This document shows, piece after piece, positions 16,981 through 25,818 of a DNA stretch of 64,000 bases. This stretch comes from Castellaniella sp036379515 (GTDB lineage Bacteria; Pseudomonadota; Gammaproteobacteria; Burkholderiales; Burkholderiaceae_B). The stretch's first letter is position 1. Every line of letters begins with the position of its first letter. Location: positions 26,692 to 90,691 of the forward strand of contig NZ_DASVGN010000032.1 of the NCBI RefSeq assembly GCF_036379515.1. The letters run 5' to 3'. The translations under genes were made by a program, and so were the position numbers. Under the pieces are notes generated by a model. That model was given only the letters and a program-made list of their open reading frames with translations. It was not told the DNA's origin and ran no database searches.

Positions 16981-17703
16981 CTACATCATAACCTGAACAG
17001 TATGCGCGTTGACCACGGTGCCGCTGATGATGCGGCCGTTGGTGGTGCGGACCTGGATCTGGCTGCCCGGCCCGCCCGACTCCAGCGCCTGCCCTTCGCT
17101 GGAGACCACGAAGCCCGTACCGCGCGCGACGGTGCGCACTTGGTCGCCGCGCTGAACAGAATTTGGGTCGCGTAGTGCGCTGGATTCAAGGGTGCCCCCC
17201 GCACGGATGGCACGGGTACTGATCCAGCCGATGACCCGGCTGCGGTCGGTCATGGCGCGCGGATTGCGAAGCAGGTCACCTTCACGTGTTTCAACGTCGC
17301 CGGCGGTGATCAAGGCACCGCGTGCGATGGTGTGTCGGGCGACGAAGTAGGACCCGATGACCTGGATGTTGGCCTGCAGATAGGTCGTCCAGGGACGCGG
17401 GGCGAGGCAACGGATGCCTACCGTGGTGCGCGATTGCAGCCCGCTTGCCCCGGCGACGAAGGTTTCCATCTGGGTACAGGCCACCTGGTTCAGGGCGGCC
17501 GGCGGCGTGACGGTGATGAGAGCGTGCCCCGGGAAGCTCGCCGCCCGCTCTTGGAGAAGTGCCCGTGCCTTGTCGACCAGCACTGCAGGATCTTGCAGTA
17601 CCACCGCAGGGGGCGCCGCCTGAGCATACGCCTTCCCCACGAGTACCCAAGGCACCAGCGTGAGCAGCAGCAGGAAGGGAAGGGCTCGGCGGATTGCAAC
17701 CAT
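16981..17703 (-). CDS. flgA: P-ring assembly chaperone FlgA
   Basis: Periplasmic chaperone for FlgI polymerisation into the P ring. 240 residues from the ATG at 17703, which gives a clean Sec signal peptide (VAIRRALPFLLLLTLVPWVL, cleavage probably after AYA/AQA). The TTG at 17757 would put 18 extra residues before it. The C-terminal SAF/ChapFlgA domain carries AITAGDV-like and GTLESSALRDP motifs. It is divergent from flgB across an inverted-repeat region. Confidence 0.92.
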   Translation of the reverse strand: MVAIRRALPFLLLLTLVPWVLVGKAYAQAAPPAVVLQDPAVLVDKARALLQERAASFPGHALITVTPPAALNQVACTQMETFVAGASGLQSRTTVGIRCLAPRPWTTYLQANIQVIGSYFVARHTIARGALITAGDVETREGDLLRNPRAMTDRSRVIGWISTRAIRAGGTLESSALRDPNSVQRGDQVRTVARGTGFVVSSEGQALESGGPGSQIQVRTTNGRIISGTVVNAHTVQVMM

Positions 17704-17740
17704 GAAGGCATTGTACGAAAGCAGTGTGCAGGCCACATCG

Positions 17741-17768
17741 TTTGAATTGGCCTTCAAACCTCGGTTTG
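17741..17768. repeat. Two interlocking inverted repeats between flgA and flgB
   Basis: TTTGAA (17741-17746) pairs with TTCAAA (17753-17758). CAAACC (17755-17760) pairs with GGTTTG (17763-17768). The two palindromes share bases, so they cannot both form as hairpins at once. They sit in the divergent flgA/flgB promoter region, where a class II activator would be expected to bind. Confidence 0.5.
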
Positions 17769-17893
17769 TTTCGCATTTTGTCAGGCGGTATCAGGCCGTA
17801 CCATGACGTCGTGCCGTGAAGCACCTTGATGGCTCATGGGCCGGCTGCCGCGTCAGCTGGCAAACGCGCAGCTCTGATTCACACGGATGACTC

Positions 17894-18310
17894 ATGATCG
17901 ACGGTCTCAGCAAAGACTTTGATTTTTACCAGAAGGCCCTGGCCCTGCGTCAGCAGCGGCAGGACGTCCTGGCAAGCAATATCGCCAATGCCGATACGCC
18001 CAATTACAAGGCCCGTGACGTGGATTTCAGCGCGGCGCTGCGCACGGCCGTGGGGCAGACCGGCGGCCTGCCGCGCTTGCCCGATACATCGTTGACCCTG
18101 ACGTCTGCCCGCCACATACCGGCCCAGGCGCATTCGGTGGGCGCGACGCAAGAACTCTACCGGACACCGCTGCAGCCCAGCCTGGACGGCAACACGGTGG
18201 ATATGGACGTCGAGCGCGTGCAGTTCGCCGACAACACCATGCGCTATCAGACGGACTTGCAGGTGTTGAATCAGCGGATCAAAACCATGCTTGCGGCTTT
18301 GCAGCAATAG
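17894..18310 (+). CDS. flgB: Flagellar proximal rod protein FlgB
   Basis: First rod subunit, exported through the flagellar type III pathway and built on the MS ring with FliE. 138 residues. The N-terminal rod signature LASNIANADTPNYKARDVDF is present, along with a C-terminal coiled-coil helix (YQTDLQVLNQRIKTMLAAL). It begins the flgBCDEFGHIJ operon; flgC follows after 18 bases. Confidence 0.95.
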   Translation: MIDGLSKDFDFYQKALALRQQRQDVLASNIANADTPNYKARDVDFSAALRTAVGQTGGLPRLPDTSLTLTSARHIPAQAHSVGATQELYRTPLQPSLDGNTVDMDVERVQFADNTMRYQTDLQVLNQRIKTMLAALQQ

Positions 18311-18328
18311 CGTTCACCCGGAGACTTC

Positions 18329-18736
18329 ATGGCTACTTTCAGCATTTTCCAGATCGCCGGTTCCGCTTTGGCTGCACAGTCGCAGCGCATGAACGTCTCG
18401 GCCAGCAACGTGGCCAATGCCGACAGTGCAGTCGGGCCGGATGGGAAACCGTACCGGGCTCGCGAGGTCGTCTTTCAGACGACGCCATCACGGCAGTCGG
18501 ATGCCATCGGAGGGGTCAAGGTTGCCTCGGTGGTCGAGAGCACGGCGGCGCCCCGCCTGCAGTACGACCCGGGCAACCCGCTGGCCGATGCAAAAGGCTA
18601 CGTCACACTGCCCAACGTGGACGTGGTGGCCGAGACCGTCAACATGATTTCGGCCTCACGTTCCTATCAGGCCAACGTCGAAGTGATCAATACGGCCAAA
18701 TCGCTCATGGCCAAGACTTTGGCCCTGGGCCAATAA
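18329..18736 (+). CDS. flgC: Flagellar rod protein FlgC
   Basis: Proximal rod subunit. 135 residues with the rod-protein motif NVSASNVANADSAVGPDGKPYRAREVVF near the N-terminus and the helical C-terminus ASRSYQANVEVINTAKSLM typical of axial proteins. GGAG precedes the ATG; flgD follows after 11 bases. Confidence 0.95.
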   Translation: MATFSIFQIAGSALAAQSQRMNVSASNVANADSAVGPDGKPYRAREVVFQTTPSRQSDAIGGVKVASVVESTAAPRLQYDPGNPLADAKGYVTLPNVDVVAETVNMISASRSYQANVEVINTAKSLMAKTLALGQ

Positions 18737-18747
18737 AGGACTCTTTC

Positions 18748-19443
18748 ATGGCAACCGTTCCAGATGCCACCAGCGCAGCCAGTTCGGCTGTCGCCTCTTT
18801 GGCCAGTGCGCAGAACAACAGCCTGGTGTCCAGCACGCAGGATCAGTTCCTGACCTTGCTGGTGACGCAGCTGCAGAACCAGGACCCGCTCAATCCCATG
18901 GATAACGCGCAGGTCACGTCGCAGATCGCGCAGCTGTCGACCGTCAATGGCATTCAGCAGCTCAACAACACGCTGCTGGCCTTGTCGGGGCAGATGGACA
19001 TGTCGCAGTCCTTGCAGGCCGCGAGCCTCATTGGCAAAGACATCTTGTATCCAGGCGCCAAGGTGTCTCTGGGCAGCGACCCGAATGATCCCACGGTCAA
19101 GGTGGCAACCCCGTTTGGGGTGGACCTGATGTCCGGCACGACGGGCACCACGGTTTCCATTCTGGATAACAGTGGCAAGGTGGTGCGCAAGATGGACTTG
19201 GGCGCGCAGCCCGCCGGCATCTACCCCATCACCTGGGATGGACTGGACGACATGGGGGTTGCCGTGCCGGATGGCGCATATACCGCCCAGGTGGCCGGGA
19301 CGGATGCCAAGGGGCAGCCCGTGTCCACCCAGGTACTCACTTCGGGTCACATCTCCAGTGTGGCGTATACCACCGATGGCCTGAAGCTGAACCTGGCGGC
19401 TGGCGACAAGATTTCCTTGCTGGACGTCCGGCAGGTCATGTAG
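18748..19443 (+). CDS. flgD: Hook cap / scaffold protein FlgD
   Basis: Temporary cap needed to polymerise the hook protein FlgE. 231 residues. The conserved segment DQFLTLLVTQLQNQDPLNPMDN lies near residue 35, followed by the FlgD Ig-like and Tudor-like domains (GVAVPDGAYTAQVAG). It sits directly before flgE with a 70-base gap that shows no clear promoter. Confidence 0.95.
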   Translation: MATVPDATSAASSAVASLASAQNNSLVSSTQDQFLTLLVTQLQNQDPLNPMDNAQVTSQIAQLSTVNGIQQLNNTLLALSGQMDMSQSLQAASLIGKDILYPGAKVSLGSDPNDPTVKVATPFGVDLMSGTTGTTVSILDNSGKVVRKMDLGAQPAGIYPITWDGLDDMGVAVPDGAYTAQVAGTDAKGQPVSTQVLTSGHISSVAYTTDGLKLNLAAGDKISLLDVRQVM

Positions 19444-19513
19444 TGCTGAGGCTCCCGCCGGGGGCTCGTTCTGAATTCTGAATCAACGCAATTCGCACCG
19501 AAAGAGGTCAATC

Positions 19514-21262
19514 ATGGGTTTCGGACAAGGTCTGAGCGGTCTGAACGCAGCAGCACAGAATCTGGATGTCATTGGCAACAACATTGCCAATGCGGGGGTA
19601 GTGGGCTTCAAGTCGTCGTCAGTGACCTTTGCAGACGTGTACGCAAGTTCACAGGTAGGCCTGGGTGTTCAGGTGGCTTCGGTGAACCAACGGTTCACCA
19701 CCGGCACGGTTTCTTCCACTGGCAACCAGTTCGACATGGCAATCGACGGCTCCAAGGGTCTGTTCGTCGTGTCGCGCCCGGACGGCACCAATCTTTATAC
19801 CCGCAATGGGCAGTTCTTCGCCGACAAAGACAATAAAATCGTCAACTCGCAAGGGCAGCAGCTCATGGGCTATGCCCCCGGCAGCACCACCCTGGTGGGC
19901 ATGACGATCCCTACCGGCAACATCGCGCCGCAACCCACCAGCACCATCACCAATCTGGTGAACCTCGATGCCAATGCGGCCGTGGTTCCCAGCGTGGGAG
20001 TGACAGGTGCGCTCGGGCAGGTTTCATTGACTCAGAACGGCGCAACGACTCAGTACTTTTACAAGATCAATGGCGGCGTCTATTCCTGGACGGACGCGAG
20101 CGGAAACCCGGGCGGCCCGGTGCCCCCGTCGGGTGCCTATACGACGGATGTCGCTACGGCGGCGACTCCACTCACCATGACGGGGGGTCAGGTCTTAGCC
20201 GCCGATGGGACCACCCCTGTTCTACCGGCCAGCCTCCCGGCGACGGGTGGCAATACGCTGGGTGATGCGACCACCGTGGGCACTTTGTATTTGAATGGCA
20301 AGGCTTATTACTACAAATATGACGCTGCGGGCCCGGGGACGGGATACACCTGGTATACGGATGCAACCGGTACGACTGCGGCAACTACTGCCGCCGACGG
20401 GCTGCCCGATGATGCTGCTGCGGCCGCTCCCTATCAATCGGGTGCAGCAGGCGGTACGGCTGTCAATATCACAGGCTCGTCGGGGACACCCAGCGCCGCG
20501 CTCCCGACGGGCGCCGGTAATGTAGCCTACGTGGCGCCTGTCGTGGCCGTTTCCTTCGACCCCACCAACCCCGCGTCGTTCTCGGAGGTTACTCCGGTCG
20601 TAGTCTTTGACTCACTGGGCAACCAGCACACCGTGCAGCAGTACTACACCAAGCGTGAGCCCAGTGGCGGCAATAGCGTGTGGGAAGTCAATTACGTCGT
20701 TGACGGGCAGCTTTCGCCCAGCAACACGGCCAAGCTTGAATTCAGCGACGCCGGCCGTCTGGTCGCCGGGTCGCCCGCCACCATCACTTTCACTGCAGGA
20801 GGCGGCACCTCGCCCGCATTGCCGGCCACGATTGCCGTGAGATACGACAACTCCACTCAGTTTGGCGGCAGTTTCTCGCAAAATTTCACCCAGGACGGAT
20901 ACTCCACGGGCGAATACGCGAGCATGTCGATTGGCACCAATGGCGAACTGATGGCCAACTACACCAACGGCGCCAAGAAGACGGTCGGGCAACTGGTCCT
21001 GGCCGACTTCAACAACCTGCAGGGTTTGCAGTCCGTGGGCGGCAACGCCTGGGCGGAGACGGCATCGTCTGGCCAGGCCATCATCGGCATGCCGGGCAGC
21101 AACGGTCTGGCCGGTATCAAAGGACAGGCCGTGGAAGAATCCAACGTGGACATGAGCCAGGAACTGGTCAATCTGATCATCGCCCAGCGTACCTACCAAG
21201 CCAACGCCGAGACCATCAAGACGCAGGACCAGATCTTGCAAACCATGATCTCGATGCGCTGA
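19514..21262 (+). CDS. flgE: Flagellar hook protein FlgE, long form
   Basis: Structural protein of the hook. 582 residues against about 400 in enterobacteria. Conserved N-terminus (LNAAAQNLDVIGNNIANAG) and C-terminal coiled coil (ELVNLIIAQRTYQANAETIKTQD) are intact. Roughly residues 173-335 form an insertion rich in Ala, Gly, Thr, Pro and Tyr. It contains two similar blocks (YFYKINGGVYSWTDASG near 180 and YYYKYDAAGPGTGYTWYTDATG near 262), suggesting internal duplication in the surface-exposed domain. AAAGAGG precedes the ATG. Confidence 0.94.
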   Translation: MGFGQGLSGLNAAAQNLDVIGNNIANAGVVGFKSSSVTFADVYASSQVGLGVQVASVNQRFTTGTVSSTGNQFDMAIDGSKGLFVVSRPDGTNLYTRNGQFFADKDNKIVNSQGQQLMGYAPGSTTLVGMTIPTGNIAPQPTSTITNLVNLDANAAVVPSVGVTGALGQVSLTQNGATTQYFYKINGGVYSWTDASGNPGGPVPPSGAYTTDVATAATPLTMTGGQVLAADGTTPVLPASLPATGGNTLGDATTVGTLYLNGKAYYYKYDAAGPGTGYTWYTDATGTTAATTAADGLPDDAAAAAPYQSGAAGGTAVNITGSSGTPSAALPTGAGNVAYVAPVVAVSFDPTNPASFSEVTPVVVFDSLGNQHTVQQYYTKREPSGGNSVWEVNYVVDGQLSPSNTAKLEFSDAGRLVAGSPATITFTAGGGTSPALPATIAVRYDNSTQFGGSFSQNFTQDGYSTGEYASMSIGTNGELMANYTNGAKKTVGQLVLADFNNLQGLQSVGGNAWAETASSGQAIIGMPGSNGLAGIKGQAVEESNVDMSQELVNLIIAQRTYQANAETIKTQDQILQTMISMR

Positions 21263-21274
21263 TAGGCCGTTGAC

Positions 21275-22027
21275 ATGGATCGCATTCTCTACACTGCCTC
21301 CAACGGCGCTGCCCGCATTCTGGAGCAGCAGTCGATCATCGCCAACAATATGGCCAATGTGGCCACGACGGGGTTCCGGGCGCAGCTCGCCCAATACCGG
21401 TCCGTCCCCGTGGTGCCTGAGGCGGGCGAGCTGCCCACGCGCGTGAGTACCGTGGCAGCTACGCCCGGAAGCGACATGTCGCAGGGGGCCATGGTGGATA
21501 CGGGCCACGCACTGGATGCAGCGATTGCGGGCCCGGGCTGGTTTGCGGTGCAGACGCCCCAAGGTGAGGCCTACACGCGTGCCGGCGAGTTCGCGGTCAA
21601 TCAGCAAAATCAACTGGTGACGCAAGGGGGCTGGCCGGTGCTGTCGGCCGGTGGCCAGCCCATCGAGGTACCGGATCGGGGTTCGCTCACGTTTGCATCC
21701 GACGGCCAGATCAGCGCGCTGGGGGCGGGGGACAACCCGCGCGACGTGCAGCTGCTGGCGCAGTTCAAGCTCGTCAATCCGCCGGCAGCTCAGATGCAGC
21801 GGGGCGACGATGGCCTGTTTCGCATGGCAAACGGTCAGCCGCCTGCGCAGCCTGACCCCGCGGTGAAGATTGCGCCGGGCTTCGTGGAAAAGAGCAACGT
21901 CAATCCGGCGCAGACCATGGTCGCCATGATTGCCAATGCGCGTCAGTTCGAGTTGCAGATGCAGGTCGTCAAGAATGCCAGCAGCAATGAAGACCGTGGC
22001 AACTCCATTCTTTCGGTCCAGAACTAG
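21275..22027 (+). CDS. flgF: Flagellar proximal rod protein FlgF
   Basis: Rod subunit. 250 residues with axial-family N-terminus (QSIIANNMANVATTGFRAQL) and C-terminal helix (NPAQTMVAMIANARQFELQMQVVKNA). It is 12 bases after flgE and 58 bases before flgG in the rod operon. Confidence 0.94.
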   Translation: MDRILYTASNGAARILEQQSIIANNMANVATTGFRAQLAQYRSVPVVPEAGELPTRVSTVAATPGSDMSQGAMVDTGHALDAAIAGPGWFAVQTPQGEAYTRAGEFAVNQQNQLVTQGGWPVLSAGGQPIEVPDRGSLTFASDGQISALGAGDNPRDVQLLAQFKLVNPPAAQMQRGDDGLFRMANGQPPAQPDPAVKIAPGFVEKSNVNPAQTMVAMIANARQFELQMQVVKNASSNEDRGNSILSVQN

Positions 22028-22085
22028 GGCCAGGATCAACGTGCGGGCGCGCTGCGCCGTGCCTTCTTGAACAGGGATACCCTTC

Positions 22086-22871
22086 ATGATTCGTTCACTG
22101 TGGATCGCCAAGACGGGGCTGGAAACCCAGCAGACCGCCATGGATGTGATTTCCAACAACCTGGCCAACGTCAACACCACGGGGTTCAAGCGCGGCCGCG
22201 CCGTGTTCGAAGACCTGATGTATCAGACCGTGCGCCAGCCAGGTGCTGCGGTGGGGGCTGCCAACCAGTTGCCCACGGGCTTGCAGCTGGGCACCGGCGC
22301 GCGCACCGTGGCGACCGAACGCATCCATACACAAGGGGACTTGAAACAGACCGGCAACGCGCTGGACGTCGCCATTCAGGGTAACGGCTTTTTACAGGTG
22401 GAAATGCCGGACGGCAGCTTTGCCTATACGCGCGACGGCAGTATCCAGCGCGACCAGAACGGCATGCTGGTGACGGCTGGGGGGTATCCGATTCAGCCGG
22501 GCATCAATATTCCGGACAATGCGCAGTCCATCACCATCGGTCGTGACGGTACCGTGTCGGTGACGCAGCCGGGAGCCGTCGGCACAAACGTGCAGGTGGG
22601 CCAGCTGCAGTTGGCCACCTTCATCAATCCGGCCGGCTTGCAGAGCATGGGTGAAAACCTGTATGCCGAGACGGATTCGTCCGGGCCTGCCAATCTGCTG
22701 CAGCCCGGTCTGGATGGCGCGGGCATCCTGATGCAGAACTATGTCGAAACATCGAACGTGAATGTGGCCGAGGAACTGGTCAACATGATCACCACCCAAC
22801 GGGCGTTCGAGATGAACAGCAAGGCCGTGGAAACGTCCGACCAGATGCTGGCGCGTCTGTCGCAGCTGTAG
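22086..22871 (+). CDS. flgG: Flagellar distal rod protein FlgG
   Basis: Main distal rod subunit. 261 residues, the standard length. The signatures QQTAMDVISNNLANVNTTGFKR and ELVNMITTQRAFEMNSKAVETSD are the most conserved axial-protein ends. It is followed by the L-ring gene flgH after 17 bases. Confidence 0.96.
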   Translation: MIRSLWIAKTGLETQQTAMDVISNNLANVNTTGFKRGRAVFEDLMYQTVRQPGAAVGAANQLPTGLQLGTGARTVATERIHTQGDLKQTGNALDVAIQGNGFLQVEMPDGSFAYTRDGSIQRDQNGMLVTAGGYPIQPGINIPDNAQSITIGRDGTVSVTQPGAVGTNVQVGQLQLATFINPAGLQSMGENLYAETDSSGPANLLQPGLDGAGILMQNYVETSNVNVAEELVNMITTQRAFEMNSKAVETSDQMLARLSQL

Positions 22872-22888
22872 GCGATGGTGGAGACGGC

Positions 22889-23581
22889 ATGAGTGGGGCG
22901 TTGCGATCCTTCCGAACCGGCCTGCTGGTGTTGATGCTGGTGTTGTCGGGCTGCGCGCTGGTGCCGCCCGAGCCTGTGGTCACGGGGCCGCTGTCAGCAC
23001 CTCCTCCGCCTCCGGTGGCTCCGTCGGCCGAGGCTAACGGCTCCATTTATCAGCCCACGGCCTACGGCAACTACCCCCTGTTCGAAGATCGGCGCCCGCG
23101 CAACGTGGGAGACATCGTCACCGTCGTGATTCAGGAAAAGACCAATGCGGCGAAGACAGTGGACACCAGCACCAACCGCAATGGCAGCACTGGCATGACC
23201 ATTGGCGCCTCACCGGCCATACTTCCTACGGACTTGGGAGCCAAGCAAGACTTTCAGGCTACCGGCACCAACAAGTCGGATGGCAAGGGTTCCAGTAGCG
23301 CCACCAATGTATTCAGCGGCACCTTGACCACGACAGTGATCGGTGTGCTTCCCAACGGCAACTTGCAAGTCGCGGGTGAAAAGCAGATCGCGATCAATCG
23401 CGGCAGCGAGTACGTGCGGTTTTCGGGGGTCGTAGACCCACGCTCGATTTCGGGTAGCGGCACGGTGCCCTCGACTCTGGTGGCTGACGCCCGGATCGAA
23501 TATCGAAGCAAGGGCGTGATGGACGAGGTGCAGACGATGGGATGGCTGCAGCGCTTTTTCCTCAATATTGCACCGTTCTGA
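22889..23581 (+). CDS. flgH: Flagellar L-ring lipoprotein FlgH
   Basis: Outer-membrane ring that serves as bushing for the rod. 230 residues with a type II signal peptide and lipobox LSGC (cysteine near residue 22). A Pro-rich linker follows, then the FlgH core (RNVGDIVTVVIQEKTNAAKT, VAGEKQIAINRGSEYVRFSGVV). Typical length. It ends a few bases before flgI. Confidence 0.95.
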   Translation: MSGALRSFRTGLLVLMLVLSGCALVPPEPVVTGPLSAPPPPPVAPSAEANGSIYQPTAYGNYPLFEDRRPRNVGDIVTVVIQEKTNAAKTVDTSTNRNGSTGMTIGASPAILPTDLGAKQDFQATGTNKSDGKGSSSATNVFSGTLTTTVIGVLPNGNLQVAGEKQIAINRGSEYVRFSGVVDPRSISGSGTVPSTLVADARIEYRSKGVMDEVQTMGWLQRFFLNIAPF

Positions 23582-23591
23582 GGTCATGATC

Positions 23592-24755
23592 GTGAGTGTT
23601 CTGCTGTCTTGTTTCGGAATCGCGCGTTGCAAGGGCTCGCAGTGGCTGCGCTGGAGCTTGAGGGTCTTGGTGCTGGCCTCGGCGGTGGCGAGTCCCTTTC
23701 AGGTTGCTCAAGCCGAACGGATCAAGGATCTGGCGTCGTTTACCGGGGTGCGCCAGAATCAGCTCGTGGGCTATGGGCTGGTCGTGGGGTTGGACGGCAG
23801 CGGCGACCAGGTGCGGCAGACGCCCTTCACACAGCAGAGTCTGACCAATATGCTGTCGCAGTTGGGCGTGACGGTGCCGCAGGGCACCAACATGCAGGTC
23901 AAGAACGTCGCTGCAGTCATGGTCACCGCGCGTCTGCCGGCGTTTGCCCAACCCGGACAGACGGTGGATGTCGTGGTGTCTTCCATGGGCAACGCCAAGA
24001 GCTTGCGAGGCGGCACGCTTCTGATGACGCCGCTCAAGGGGGCCAATGGTCAGGTCTATGCCTTGGCGCAAGGCAACCTGCTGGTGGGTGGAGCGGGGGC
24101 TTCGCAGGGGGGGGCCAGCGTCCAGGTCAATCAGCTCAATGGCGGCATCGTGCCTGACGGTGCCATCGTCGAACGCGGGGTGCCCACCACTTATGCGCAA
24201 AATGGCATGGTGCGGCTGGAACTCAACAGCAGCGATTTCGGCATGGCTGAAAGCGTCGTGGCGGCGTTGAATCGCCGCTTTGGGGCGCGTTCGGCCACCG
24301 CCTTGAATGCCCGCACGATTGAGTTGCGGGTGCCGACTGACCCTTCTTCCCAGCTGGCCTTTCTGTCTCAGGTCGAGAACCTGCAGGTGAGTCTGCCGCC
24401 GGCCCGCGCCCGTGTGGTGATCAATGCGCGCACCGGGTCTGTCGTGATGAATCGTACGGTGACCATCGACGAAGCGGCCGTCGCCTACGGCAATTTGTCT
24501 GTCACCATCAACCCGCAACAACAGGTCAGCCAGCCCAACACGCCGTTTGGTGGCGGGCAGACAGTGGTCACCACGAATACCGACATCCAGGTGCGTAGCG
24601 ACAACGGCACGATCAAGCACGTGCGCACCAGTGCCAATCTGGCCGACGTGGTCCGGGCCTTGAACGCCCTGGGCGCGACGCCTCAGGACCTGCTGTCCAT
24701 TCTGCAGAATCTCAAGAGTGCCGGCGCCTTGCATGCCGATCTGGACGTGATCTAG
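23592..24755 (+). CDS. flgI: Flagellar P-ring protein FlgI
   Basis: Periplasmic ring subunit polymerised with help from FlgA. About 387 residues with a Sec signal peptide (WSLRVLVLASAVASPFQVAQA) and the mature start ERIKDLASFTGVRQNQLVGYGLVVGLDGSGDQ, a family hallmark. The GTG at 23592 has GAGG 8 bases upstream; an ATG at 23586 is only two bases from that motif and would add two residues. The choice does not alter the mature protein. Confidence 0.92.
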   Translation: MSVLLSCFGIARCKGSQWLRWSLRVLVLASAVASPFQVAQAERIKDLASFTGVRQNQLVGYGLVVGLDGSGDQVRQTPFTQQSLTNMLSQLGVTVPQGTNMQVKNVAAVMVTARLPAFAQPGQTVDVVVSSMGNAKSLRGGTLLMTPLKGANGQVYALAQGNLLVGGAGASQGGASVQVNQLNGGIVPDGAIVERGVPTTYAQNGMVRLELNSSDFGMAESVVAALNRRFGARSATALNARTIELRVPTDPSSQLAFLSQVENLQVSLPPARARVVINARTGSVVMNRTVTIDEAAVAYGNLSVTINPQQQVSQPNTPFGGGQTVVTTNTDIQVRSDNGTIKHVRTSANLADVVRALNALGATPQDLLSILQNLKSAGALHADLDVI

Positions 24756-24764
24756 GAGCCGCCC

Positions 24765-25730
24765 ATGGGATTCGTCGCCAGCACACCGTTGCCCAGCAAG
24801 GACGTCCAGCCGTCCGCCCTGGATTTTGCCAGCCTCAATCAGCTCAAGCGTGGGGTGCAGGCCGGGGTGAACGCGCCAGAAGACCAAAAGCGGGAAGTGG
24901 CCCGTCAGTTTGAGGCCATGTTCATCCAGATGATGCTCAAGCAGGCGCGCAAGACCTCGGATCAGATGCCTACGATCTTTGATTCGCAGGCCACCCGCAT
25001 GGCGCAGAGCATGAGCGATGAGCAGGCGGCTCTGGCCTTGGCCAACCCGGGGATTGGCCTGGCGGACGCCCTGATGGCGCAGATGCAAGGCGGTGGGGCG
25101 GATTCCAAGTCCAACCCGCAAGCGCCTGAAGCCGCCCGTTCGCGAGTGCCAGGACTGCAATCCCGCATTGGTGCCGGGCAGCAGACTGTGGCGGATTCGA
25201 TTGATTCGCTCATCAATATGCTCGCCAGCGGCCGGCTGCGGGACAAAGTGAGCAGCGCCATTCAGGGTGCGCCAGACCACATTCGCAGCTTTGTGGACAA
25301 GATGTCGGCGGCCGCGCAGGTCGCGGCGGCGAGCAGTGGGGTGCCGGCCAAGCTCATCCTGAGCCAGGCGGCACTGGAATCGGGCTGGGGTCAGCGTGAG
25401 ATCCGTAGGCCAGATGGCACCACAAGCCACAATCTGTTTGGCATCAAGGCGGGTAGCAACTGGCACGGTCCGGTCGTCAACGCCATGACAACTGAATTCG
25501 AAGACGGGGTTCCCCACCGGGTGCAACAGCCGTTTCGAGCCTATGGCAGCTATGCCGAGTCGTTCAGTGATTACGCGCGCTTGATTGGCAACAGCGACCG
25601 CTATAGCGGGGTGACTTCTGCGCATTCGGCTGAAGAAGCAGCGCGGCGCATTCAAGCCGCTGGCTATGCCACTGACCCGCAGTACGCCGACAAGCTGATT
25701 TCCATCATGGGGTATTTTCAGTCGCGCTAA
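24765..25730 (+). CDS. flgJ: Rod cap / peptidoglycan hydrolase FlgJ
   Basis: Bifunctional protein: an N-terminal rod-cap domain (QFEAMFIQMMLKQARK about residue 50) and a C-terminal glucosaminidase domain (ILSQAALESGWGQREI about 200, HNLFGIKAG, YGSYAESFSDYARLI) that opens the murein for the rod. 321 residues, the two-domain length found in beta- and gammaproteobacteria. GGAG precedes the ATG. The stop codon lies inside the -35 of the sigma-28-type promoter for flgK. Confidence 0.95.
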   Translation: MGFVASTPLPSKDVQPSALDFASLNQLKRGVQAGVNAPEDQKREVARQFEAMFIQMMLKQARKTSDQMPTIFDSQATRMAQSMSDEQAALALANPGIGLADALMAQMQGGGADSKSNPQAPEAARSRVPGLQSRIGAGQQTVADSIDSLINMLASGRLRDKVSSAIQGAPDHIRSFVDKMSAAAQVAAASSGVPAKLILSQAALESGWGQREIRRPDGTTSHNLFGIKAGSNWHGPVVNAMTTEFEDGVPHRVQQPFRAYGSYAESFSDYARLIGNSDRYSGVTSAHSAEEAARRIQAAGYATDPQYADKLISIMGYFQSR

Positions 25731-25754
25731 ATTCGGCGCGGCAAATGCCGTTAT
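25728..25754 (+). promoter_or_regulatory. Sigma-28 promoter of flgK-flgL
   Basis: TAAATTCG (25728-25735), 11-base spacer, GCCGTTAT (25747-25754): 5/8 and 6/8 matches to TAAAGTTT-N11-GCCGATAA with exact spacing, 64 bases upstream of flgK. The first three bases are the flgJ stop codon. Confidence 0.6.
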
Positions 25755-25818
25755 TGGACTGTAAGACATAGAACGGGGAACAGCGTGAAGCCCCCCATCA
25801 CAGACAGGATCTCGCAGT

